Shown in pieces: positions 35,740 to 42,636 of a DNA stretch of 64,000 nucleotides (its first letter is position 1; each line of letters opens with the position of its first letter). Where the stretch lies: positions 62,001 through 126,000 of the forward strand of contig NZ_JAAXGE010000007.1 of the NCBI RefSeq assembly GCF_014750685.1, written 5' to 3'. The DNA comes from Bacteroides sp. GM023. GTDB taxonomy: Bacteria > Bacteroidota > Bacteroidia > Bacteroidales > Bacteroidaceae. The position numbers were made by a program, and so were the translations under genes. Below the pieces are notes generated by a model. The model saw only the letters and a list, made by a program, of their open reading frames with translations, did not search any database and was not told the DNA's origin.

Positions 35740-36543
35740 ATGATGAAATTATCTACTTATCCTTTTAGACAATTACTGTCGGGAGGTGCACTCTGTTGTT
35801 TGATTTTACTGGCCGCCTATATATTTCAGGCTTTCTTTCCTCAAATGTATGTTGATGCATTTTCATCTTCCATGCATCTATTGATGTGGCTGATCCTCTT
35901 CGTTGGGGCATTGCTATGGACATTTCATGCAAAGGGAGAGCGTATTGGAATTTCTGAAGTAATAGACTGGCAGTTCATAGCTGCTTTTATTTTGATTACG
36001 GCAGATGAGATTTATATGATAATGCCGAGAGAAATCTATATGGAGGCTGCACCGACCCTATCTGAATATACCATTCCCGTGTTGGCCGTTGTTGGCATAA
36101 TGATAGCTGCTACTATTAAAGTCTCCACAACGTTGTATCAGAAATTGGCGGACGAACGACGACAAACTATTCTTCAAACTCAGAAAATACAGCAATTACT
36201 GGATTCTCCTCCGACAAAACAGAAAAATATAACTTTAGTTCGTAAACTTATGGAGAATCGGTCTATCGCCCAATTTTCCGCCAAAGACTATCTTTTACTA
36301 GTAGAAGAATGCCAAATGATTGATCCTGATTTCTTTACTTGGTTGAAAAAACAAGGCTGGCAGCTTACACCGCGAGATATTGTACTGTGTGTACTTATTC
36401 GAATGTATAAAACGAAAGAAGAAATATTGTCTATATTTTGCATTACTGATGGGACTTATCGTACGATGAGGTCTCGTGTTCGGAAACGTTTAAGACTTGG
36501 TGATGAGGAACTGGAGGCTTTTCTACAAACGGGGCTAAAATAA
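35740..36543 (+). CDS. Membrane-bound helix-turn-helix transcription regulator
   Basis: This 267-residue protein has four predicted membrane helices in the first 135 residues (for example LLSGGALCCLILLAAYIFQA). A short coiled segment around KLADERRQTILQTQKIQQLL follows. The C-terminal HTH of the LuxR/sigma-4 type is at about residues 210-262 (LTPRDIVLCVLIRMYKTKEE and GTYRTMRSRVRKRLRL). There is no receiver domain. It would sense a membrane or envelope signal and bind DNA without release. It is convergent with the two minus-strand genes that follow, and its last 9 bp overlap the first of them. Control of the nearby cysteine-rich lipoprotein genes is likely but unproven. Confidence 0.75.
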   Translation: MMKLSTYPFRQLLSGGALCCLILLAAYIFQAFFPQMYVDAFSSSMHLLMWLILFVGALLWTFHAKGERIGISEVIDWQFIAAFILITADEIYMIMPREIYMEAAPTLSEYTIPVLAVVGIMIAATIKVSTTLYQKLADERRQTILQTQKIQQLLDSPPTKQKNITLVRKLMENRSIAQFSAKDYLLLVEECQMIDPDFFTWLKKQGWQLTPRDIVLCVLIRMYKTKEEILSIFCITDGTYRTMRSRVRKRLRLGDEELEAFLQTGLK

Positions 36544-36837
36544 TAGCTTTTGCAGAGTGCCTGCCAGTTTTATAAGTGTGTAGATAGTAGTCAAAATTCC
36601 ACCCATGATGATATAATAGAACCATACTCGCCTATTGGAGTATGGTTCTTGTGGAAATAGGCTGATAGCTCCCATTACAAGTGTTATTCGTGCAAGAAGC
36701 TCAAAAAAGAATATTAGGAAATCTTGAAATGTGTAGTTCAGGTTGTCAATAAAACGATGTAAATAACACATTGCAATACTGATAAGCCACATTGCACTAT
36801 TGAGAATTATGTATATAATTAATTTTTTTGTATACAT
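36535..36837 (-). CDS. Small membrane protein, unknown function
   Basis: Starting at ATG 36837 gives 100 residues with three hydrophobic helices (IIYIILNSAMWLISIAMCYL, FLIFFFELLARITLVMGAI and WFYYIIMGGILTTIYTLIKL). I do not recognise it. Its start overlaps the stop of the upstream lipoprotein gene by 19 bp, which suggests translational coupling. It could be an immunity or membrane accessory partner to that secreted lipoprotein, but this rests on linkage alone. Its 3' end overlaps the convergent regulator gene by 9 bp. Confidence 0.6.
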   Translation of the reverse strand: MYTKKLIIYIILNSAMWLISIAMCYLHRFIDNLNYTFQDFLIFFFELLARITLVMGAISLFPQEPYSNRRVWFYYIIMGGILTTIYTLIKLAGTLQKLLF

Positions 36838-37466
36838 GATTTGTATTCTATATCTGCTATATCTTTGTTTCTTTCGTATCTCGATAATGCATGTGCATAG
36901 CAATTATTTGTGGAGGACCCCATTCTACAGTTAATAATGTCACTATTATAATCCGCTTTTGCTTGTGCATACGCAGCCTGTCTCTCTGCTTCGCAGTTGT
37001 TAGTGTCACCTTCTGTCCGTGTCTTCAAAAGACTTTTTCCTGTAAATTCACGGCTTTCAGCATACTGCCTGAACAATAAGCTCCGTTCATTTTCGCTAAG
37101 TCGAGAGAATTCGGTATGCCGAATCAAGTTTTCTTTCGCTTCATTCATTTGCTGGAGTTCTTTTTCCAGGTCCGCTTTTCTGATAAAGTCTTCCATGTAA
37201 TCATCATCATTCAGATTTTCCATGAGTTTATTATATTCCACTGAGTCTAATTTCAAAGTGTAATCTTGGAATTTGTCTGCTAATAACTCGCTGGATAATT
37301 CGAAATCCCAAAATTCATCTGATTTGGTAATGGAGTCGATAAGTTCGTTTGATTCATTTGTGTATTCGCATTCATCGGAACTGCAACTGTAAATAACGAA
37401 TGTAACGGATAGAAGTATGATGACTGCTGCATACAAACTATTCTTCTTTCTTTTTTTCTTGCTCAT
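36819..37466 (-). CDS. Lipoprotein with KTR motif and cysteine-containing C-terminal segment
   Basis: From ATG 37466 the protein has 215 residues; the in-frame ATG at 37514 lies before a poor signal. Lipid cysteine is residue 28 (VIYSCSS). The middle is acidic and helical. Residues 148-152 read KTRTE, followed by a 65-residue tail with cysteines at 158, 180, 189 and 211, spaced as if for two disulfides. The KTR-E-G stretch also occurs in the two lipoproteins at 39202 and 39750, just before their cysteine-rich tails. The function is unknown. It may be a precursor whose tail is released by an arginine-specific protease. It is translationally coupled to the small membrane protein downstream. Confidence 0.7.
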   Translation of the reverse strand: MSKKKRKKNSLYAAVIILLSVTFVIYSCSSDECEYTNESNELIDSITKSDEFWDFELSSELLADKFQDYTLKLDSVEYNKLMENLNDDDYMEDFIRKADLEKELQQMNEAKENLIRHTEFSRLSENERSLLFRQYAESREFTGKSLLKTRTEGDTNNCEAERQAAYAQAKADYNSDIINCRMGSSTNNCYAHALSRYERNKDIADIEYKSCIQKN

Positions 37467-38055
37467 AGCTTTGCCTGTTTTTAATTTTGATACAAAGAAA
37501 GGAAAAAACGACAAATAATACGATAAGATCTTGTCAGAATACTACTGAAACAGGCTTTAAATATGGATATATTTGTTACAATATTGGTTTAATTCTTCTG
37601 TTTGTAATTTTTTATCTATTTGATATACAACTAAATACCTTAATAATGAGTGTAACATCTTTTTCTTGACTGTTTTGCTTGTCGTTTTTTGTCCAAAAGT
37701 ATGTCAAATAATTCGTTTTGAATAGAGCGCTTTATGGATTGTTGCAAAATGAAGAGTAATTTTGCTAATATTATATCTTTAATCATTGAGTGCGGAATGA
37801 TGGAAGAGAACAAAAGGAGAAGTCGTGGCTGATTATGTTTAATAACTTCATGTATGGTGTATCATGAAGTTCTCTTTTGTTTATTTTTTGGCATTTAATC
37901 TTGTGGAATATGCAATTAAACCACAAATGATGGATTGGAGGATTGTTACAATATGGGAGTATCTAAGGATTTTGTGTGATACTATGTTGTTGATGTACAG
38001 AATGTAATGATGGTAGTGATAGTAACGTCCTCTTGTGCTTCTGTTGAAATACCCG
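37467..38055. other. Long AT-rich intergenic region between divergent genes
   Basis: This stretch of about 590 bp has no convincing gene. It carries TTGTCGTTTTTT at 37679-37690 and its inverse AAAAAACGACAA at 37503-37514, 164 bp apart. The latter lies just upstream of the minus-strand lipoprotein gene. A 27-codon frame at 37749-37832 (MKSNFANIISLIIECGMMEE at its start) precedes a hairpin and might be a leader peptide, but coding cannot be shown. The two TTGTCGTTTTTT copies could be operator sites. Confidence 0.5.
37844..37871 (+). terminator. Hairpin with T-rich tail in the intergenic region
   Basis: AACTTCATG (37844-37852) pairs with CATGAAGTT (37863-37871), followed by CTCTTTTG. It resembles a terminator or attenuator between an untranslated leader and the gene at 38079. 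Confidence 0.5.
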
Positions 38056-38063
38056 TATTTTTG
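38056..38063 (+). promoter_or_regulatory. Putative -7 box for the thioredoxin-like/DUF1573 gene
   Basis: TATTTTTG matches TAnnTTTG and lies 15 bp before the ATG at 38079, with CTTG about 21 bp upstream. It favours the short start over the frame opening at 38007. Confidence 0.5.
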
Positions 38064-38078
38064 CCGAAAAGAAAAAAG

Positions 38079-39140
38079 ATGATGAAAAAGAGACACTTTA
38101 TGACTATATTAGTTATATCATTGATTTTAATGAGTTGTACTTCTAGGCAAAATGAGATACTTCAAAACAAAACATTCTCTGAAGCACAGAAAATTGCTAT
38201 GGAGAAGAATCAGAATTTCTGTATCGTTCTGCTGGATACAACAAATTTGACATCTAGAATATATCTAGAGCGTTTGAAAAAAAATCCGATTAAAACAGTA
38301 TTTAATATGGTAGATGTAAAGTTGCCTCAAAATAAATGGTATGGGCAATGGCTATATTCAAATTCGGTACCTATTACATGCATTTTTGCTCCTTCGGGTG
38401 AATTAATTGATATTATCCCTGGAGCATCTCATAAATGTTTTAATTGCATAGAACAGGTCGTTGAAATGGGAAAAATATGTATGGATTTAGCTTACTATAG
38501 CAATTTCTCAATGAATAAAGAACAAATAATACCACTCTTGAATGATGTTTTTCACTGTAACTTGGAACTTCAAAATGGGATTGATATAGAAGCACAAATA
38601 AATCATTTGCTGTCTTCCGTCAATTATCCTTATACGGTTTATTTGAAGATGATGAATTTTGTTAAACATAATAAACTTGATTCAGCTCAATTGGCGGCCA
38701 AGCAATTATTAGCTTTTGAGGATGCTTGGGAGTTGGAAATCTATCCTGACTTTTTGACTACTGCAAAAGGAGTTGTTAATCCAAATTATGATGTAAGAAT
38801 GGAGCCTAGATTAGAATGTGATGCACTCATTGAATTAGATGATTGTAAGATAGGTATTCCCAAACTGTTTGAAATTAAAATCTTTAATTCAGGTATTGCT
38901 CCCCTCAATATTCAAGAAATCCAACTTAGTTGTTCTTGTGTGAAACTAATAGGTGATGAGGTTTATACTATACCTCCTGGAAAGACACAATATATTAATT
39001 TTGAATTTACTATTGACAAGAATGAAGAGGTAGAAAGAGAGATCATACTGAAGTCTAATGGCGTCTACCCTATACGTAAAATAAGAATTGTAGCAAATAA
39101 TTCTTCACAATCACAAAAGAAAGGAGGTTCAGTGATTTGA
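38079..39140 (+). CDS. Lipoprotein with thioredoxin-like fold and C-terminal DUF1573 domain
   Basis: This 353-residue protein starts at ATG 38079 (or 38082). The lipobox is LMSC. Residues about 40-130 look like a thioredoxin fold: NFCIVLLDTTN, then SVPITCIFAPSGELIDIIPG (20 residues) with the cis-proline. The usual CxxC at the first helix is absent, though CFNC occurs later in SHKCFNCIEQ. A helical part is followed by a DUF1573 Ig-like domain (about 260-340, FEIKIFNSGIAPLNIQEIQL and LSCSCVKL). In Bacteroides such pairings accompany secreted cysteine-containing peptides. It probably opens the operon with the two cysteine-rich lipoproteins. Confidence 0.8.
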   Translation: MMKKRHFMTILVISLILMSCTSRQNEILQNKTFSEAQKIAMEKNQNFCIVLLDTTNLTSRIYLERLKKNPIKTVFNMVDVKLPQNKWYGQWLYSNSVPITCIFAPSGELIDIIPGASHKCFNCIEQVVEMGKICMDLAYYSNFSMNKEQIIPLLNDVFHCNLELQNGIDIEAQINHLLSSVNYPYTVYLKMMNFVKHNKLDSAQLAAKQLLAFEDAWELEIYPDFLTTAKGVVNPNYDVRMEPRLECDALIELDDCKIGIPKLFEIKIFNSGIAPLNIQEIQLSCSCVKLIGDEVYTIPPGKTQYINFEFTIDKNEEVEREIILKSNGVYPIRKIRIVANNSSQSQKKGGSVI

Positions 39141-39201
39141 CTTGATTTCAAAATAGGGAAAGTGAGTTTCGTATATATGTAAAACAATTAATTTGATTAA
39201 A

Positions 39202-39744
39202 ATGAAAAAAATAATAATTCTATTAAGTATAAGTTTGTCTATTATGATATTAGGACTTAGTGGTTGTAATGCTACTGAAGACGAATATTCTGATGGATAC
39301 GAAGTGTCCGCAAGAGAAAAGAACCTTAATCTGCAAGCTCCTAGTGGTCAATATATTGCGGAAAATATAAGTCATTTAAAAAGAATGTTGGCTCCGATTA
39401 TCGAACAAGGAAATTGGGAAAGTAAAGATTACGAAATAGTTAGTATCCAATATGATTCTCTAACTATTGGTTTAAGTGCCGAAATTGAATATATAACAGA
39501 AGATGGCATCGAAAGTAATATAATAATAACAAGTGGAGAAAACACTTTCGTATCGAAGATTAAGACTAGAAGTGAAGATGGCTCTGAAGGTGACGGAGGC
39601 TACGTCAGTTATAGTTGTAAGAAAAGGAATAATAATAAGTGTCAAAAATGCAGGGTCATAAATGATAAGAAAAATAATCAAGTACGTTGTGCTTGTGATG
39701 AGGGGCTTGTTGAAGGTTGTGCTTTATATGAATATAAATACTGA
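39202..39744 (+). CDS. Cysteine-rich lipoprotein A with KTR motif
   Basis: The frame opens at a TTG (39193), but ATG 39202 is the better start, giving 180 residues. The lipid cysteine is residue 22. A beta-rich middle with APSGQYIAENISHLKRML ends in IKTRSED (KTR at 121-123). The C-terminal tail has six cysteines at 139, 147, 150, 163, 165 and 173, in the pattern C-x7-C-x2-C-x12-C-x-C-x7-C. The next gene has the same architecture and nearly the same spacing. No catalytic domain is seen. It may be a precursor of a disulfide-rich secreted peptide, with cleavage after R123. It lies 61 bp after the DUF1573 gene and 5 bp before its paralogue. Confidence 0.75.
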   Translation: MKKIIILLSISLSIMILGLSGCNATEDEYSDGYEVSAREKNLNLQAPSGQYIAENISHLKRMLAPIIEQGNWESKDYEIVSIQYDSLTIGLSAEIEYITEDGIESNIIITSGENTFVSKIKTRSEDGSEGDGGYVSYSCKKRNNNKCQKCRVINDKKNNQVRCACDEGLVEGCALYEYKY

Positions 39745-39749
39745 AAAAC

Positions 39750-40265
39750 ATGAAAAAAAGGATTTTATTAGTAATTGCAATAATGGGATTTGCGCTTGGG
39801 AGTTGTGATAAAGAGATGGATGAATTTGTTGATAATAATGAATCCACAATTAATTTGATAGCTCCTAATGGCCAAAAAATTGCGGCAAATGTAGAAATAC
39901 TGACAAACATAATAGCGGAAGTTGTAGAAGAAAAATATTGCGAGAATAAAGATGTTAACATTGATGATGTAATTTATTATGATACAGATTATGGCTTTAT
40001 TGCTGAAGTTAGATATACGACATACGATGGCCATTCTAGTAACTTAATAATGAGTAATACGACATTAGATGGTGATTTAACATCTAAGATAATTAAGACA
40101 AGAGGAGAAGGAGGGGACACTGACGACTTAACAATATATTCATGTAAAAACGAAGATAGGAACAAATGTCCCGATTGTGAGGTTGCTAAAACTCAAAATG
40201 GTCCTAGCTGCTTTTGTTCAAAAGGTGACAGGAAGTATTGTAAATTGCAAAAGAAGCAAAGATGA
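39750..40265 (+). CDS. Cysteine-rich lipoprotein B with KTR motif
   Basis: This 171-residue protein has lipid cysteine 19 (LGSCDKE). The middle domain (APNGQKIAANVEILTNIIAE) matches that of its upstream paralogue. KTR lies at 116-118. The tail carries cysteines at 132, 140, 143, 154, 156 and 164, in the pattern C-x7-C-x2-C-x10-C-x-C-x7-C. The middle domain has one extra cysteine at 64. Conserved cysteine spacing with otherwise divergent tail residues suggests selection on a disulfide framework while the surface varies. The role is unknown. A hairpin at 40285-40317 follows, before the TlpA-like gene. Confidence 0.75.
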   Translation: MKKRILLVIAIMGFALGSCDKEMDEFVDNNESTINLIAPNGQKIAANVEILTNIIAEVVEEKYCENKDVNIDDVIYYDTDYGFIAEVRYTTYDGHSSNLIMSNTTLDGDLTSKIIKTRGEGGDTDDLTIYSCKNEDRNKCPDCEVAKTQNGPSCFCSKGDRKYCKLQKKQR

Positions 40266-40284
40266 TTTTTTTAATAATTGATTG

Positions 40285-40317
40285 TGAGGTTGTTTCAAGT
40301 ATTTTGATTCAACCTCA
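40285..40317 (+). terminator. Hairpin between cysteine-rich lipoprotein genes and the TlpA-like gene
   Basis: TGAGGTTG pairs with CAACCTCA and an inner TTCAA/TTGA segment extends the stem. No T-run follows. It may be a partial terminator or processing site that raises lipoprotein transcripts over the downstream genes. Confidence 0.4.
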
Positions 40318-40341
40318 TACTCATACAAAAACAATGAAAAC

Positions 40342-41007
40342 ATGAAATCTATAATTGTTCTTTTATTATTTCTTCTGCCATTTGGCTGCTATGCTCAGAA
40401 AATAACTCAACTAGGGGATAATCAGATTAGTATAGAAGGTGACACTATTTTATATTTTGATGCCGAACAGCGACCTATTACCGAACAGGCCCATGTCGAC
40501 TCCTTAGATACTGGTAAATATGTTATTTCCGTCAAGGGAACGAATGAAAGAACGGAAATTCATTTGACTTATAGGCATCCCAACCTTGAAACTTTAATGG
40601 GCAAAACGCTTCCATCAGCAGAATTCTTGGATATGAATGGTAAAGTTGTTAAGATGAATGAATCTGATATAACTGTTGTATGTTTTTGGAACAGGCATTG
40701 TCGACCTTGTATACGGGAACTTACTGCTTTAGATGTACTGGCCGAAGATTATCCGAATGTTCGGTTCGTAGCACTGACTACCGATTCTTTAGAAGAGGTA
40801 CAGAATTTAATGAAAAGGTTGCATTTAAATTGGGAGAACATAATTGTAGTTCCTGGTTATAATGATGTGTATACTGATGTATTGCATATTTACGTACATC
40901 CATCAAACGTTGTGATTGATAATAACGGAATCATTAAAGGTATAACACTTGGAGGAAGGACCCGGCAACTTTTGCGGACATTAGAAAAATTGAGTGGAGC
41001 ATATTAG
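40342..41007 (+). CDS. TlpA-like thiol:disulfide oxidoreductase
   Basis: This 221-residue secreted protein has a signal peptide ending near GCYAQ. An N-terminal domain of about 80 residues precedes a thioredoxin fold. The active site is C120-x-x-C123 in WNRHCRPCIREL, and the cis-proline segment is YVHPSNVVID. The family acts in the periplasm as a reductant or oxidant for extracytoplasmic cysteines. It lies right after two six-cysteine lipoproteins, which could be its substrates. It is 9 bp upstream of the O-antigen-ligase-like gene, so the group is likely one operon. Confidence 0.88.
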   Translation: MKSIIVLLLFLLPFGCYAQKITQLGDNQISIEGDTILYFDAEQRPITEQAHVDSLDTGKYVISVKGTNERTEIHLTYRHPNLETLMGKTLPSAEFLDMNGKVVKMNESDITVVCFWNRHCRPCIRELTALDVLAEDYPNVRFVALTTDSLEEVQNLMKRLHLNWENIIVVPGYNDVYTDVLHIYVHPSNVVIDNNGIIKGITLGGRTRQLLRTLEKLSGAY

Positions 41008-41016
41008 TATGAGAAA

Positions 41017-42606
41017 ATGATAAAAATATCTCATTGTTTGTTTGCTGTTTTATGTTTAGGCAGTCTTTTTATCTGCTCTCGACAATTTACAGATTCATAT
41101 ATAGTACCTAAATGGTGTTTTGCTTTGTTTGCGCTATTTGTAGCACTGATATATGGGGCTTTTAAAATGATATTCAGTAAGCCGGATAAGGAAAAGCAGA
41201 CAGATGTTTCTGCGTATGGTTTCATCATTATTCTTTCTTGTTTTTTGCAGGCGGTGCTTGGAATAATGCAATTCTTTGGATTGTTTCAAACATCTTCTCA
41301 TTTTGAAGTGACAGGAAGTTTTGAAAATCCTGCGGGCTTTGCGTCATGTCTGTGTGTCGGATTGCCTTTCATTGCATTCATTTCATTAGAAAATAACCAT
41401 AAATATATCCGCTATGCCGGATGGGTAGCAGGGGGTGTAATGGCAGTAGCTATTGTTCTTTCGCAGTCAAGAGCTGCTATTGTGAGCATTGCGGTTATTT
41501 GTATTACTATTTTGTGTACAAAGTTTTTTCGCAAAAGATGGGTAAAGTACCTGTCTTTTGCAGGCTTTGTTTTATTATTGACCGGATGTTACTGGTTGAA
41601 AAAAGATTCGGCAGACGGACGGTTACTTATTTGGCAATGCGATGTGAATATGATGAAAGATGCACCTTGGTTTGGGCATGGTATAGGGAGTTTTGAAGCA
41701 CACTATATGGATTATCAGGCAGATTACTTTAGGCAGAGTGGGCAAAGTCGCTATTACTTGTTAGCAGGTAATGTGAAACGGCCTTTTAATGAGTTTTTGG
41801 GGATTCTCCTGAATTTTGGATTCTGTGGCTTGCTGGTGGTATTTATAATGATAGCTTTATTGGTGTATTGCTATTGGAAGTATCCTTGTATGGAGAAAAT
41901 AGTAGCTCTTTACTCCTTGGCTTCGATAGGAATTTTCTCTCTTTTTTCTTATCCGCTTACATATCCTTTCACATGGGTTATCATCTTCGTGTGTGTCTGT
42001 ATTCTCATAAAGGAATATATGGTCAGAATACTTACTCTGTCGGTGATAAGAAATGTTCTGTGCATTCTCGTAGTTCTCTGCTCGCTTGGTGGAATTTACA
42101 AATTGGCAGAATATGTAAAGTCTGAGAAAGAATGGGGCGAAGCGTCCAGACTTGCACTTTGCGGAGCGTATGACAAGGCTCTTCCGCTTTATGAAAAATT
42201 GGAAATTACACTCGATGATAATCCTTATTTCCTTTACAACTATGCTGCTATACTTTTGGAAAACAAACAATATGAGGAGAGTTTACATACGGCTTTAAGA
42301 TGTCGTAAATATTGGGCTGACTATGATTTGGAACTTATTATCGGAGAAAGCTATCAGAATTTAGGAAAGTATGAATTGGCGGAGAAATATTTTAATAGTG
42401 CATCTATGATGTGTCCCTCTCGTTTTTTGCCTCTTTATAAGTTATTTCATTTATACAAGAAAATCGGAGACCGTAACCGTATACTCTGTGTTGCCGGGAT
42501 GATTATTGATAAACCAATGAAGTTTAAAACTCCTGCTATCCGTATGATGAAGCGTGAGGTGGAAAGGGAACAAGTACGATTGCTGAATGAAGAGAATGAC
42601 GAATAA
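41017..42606 (+). CDS. O-antigen ligase/polymerase-like membrane protein with C-terminal TPRs
   Basis: This 529-residue protein has about ten membrane helices in the first 370 residues. The Wzy_C/WaaL-type periplasmic loop is visible: SQSRAAIVS, GRLLIWQCDV, GHGIGSFEAHY and NEFLGILLNFGF. The last 150 residues form tetratricopeptide repeats (YDKALPLYEKLE, YEESLHTALRCR and YELAEKYFNSAS). True O-antigen ligases move glycan from lipid carriers, but no glycan genes are nearby. Some members of this superfamily glycosylate proteins, so the adjacent lipoproteins could be acceptors. This is inference. It is followed after 30 bp by the transglutaminase-like gene. Confidence 0.8.
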   Translation: MIKISHCLFAVLCLGSLFICSRQFTDSYIVPKWCFALFALFVALIYGAFKMIFSKPDKEKQTDVSAYGFIIILSCFLQAVLGIMQFFGLFQTSSHFEVTGSFENPAGFASCLCVGLPFIAFISLENNHKYIRYAGWVAGGVMAVAIVLSQSRAAIVSIAVICITILCTKFFRKRWVKYLSFAGFVLLLTGCYWLKKDSADGRLLIWQCDVNMMKDAPWFGHGIGSFEAHYMDYQADYFRQSGQSRYYLLAGNVKRPFNEFLGILLNFGFCGLLVVFIMIALLVYCYWKYPCMEKIVALYSLASIGIFSLFSYPLTYPFTWVIIFVCVCILIKEYMVRILTLSVIRNVLCILVVLCSLGGIYKLAEYVKSEKEWGEASRLALCGAYDKALPLYEKLEITLDDNPYFLYNYAAILLENKQYEESLHTALRCRKYWADYDLELIIGESYQNLGKYELAEKYFNSASMMCPSRFLPLYKLFHLYKKIGDRNRILCVAGMIIDKPMKFKTPAIRMMKREVEREQVRLLNEENDE

Positions 42607-42636
42607 ATATTGTTATGTAAACAAATTGAATAGAAT

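Noticed and set aside
37749..37832. 27-codon frame before the 37844 hairpin
   Set aside because: Too short to show coding; kept only as a remark on the intergenic region, since a leader peptide cannot be excluded.
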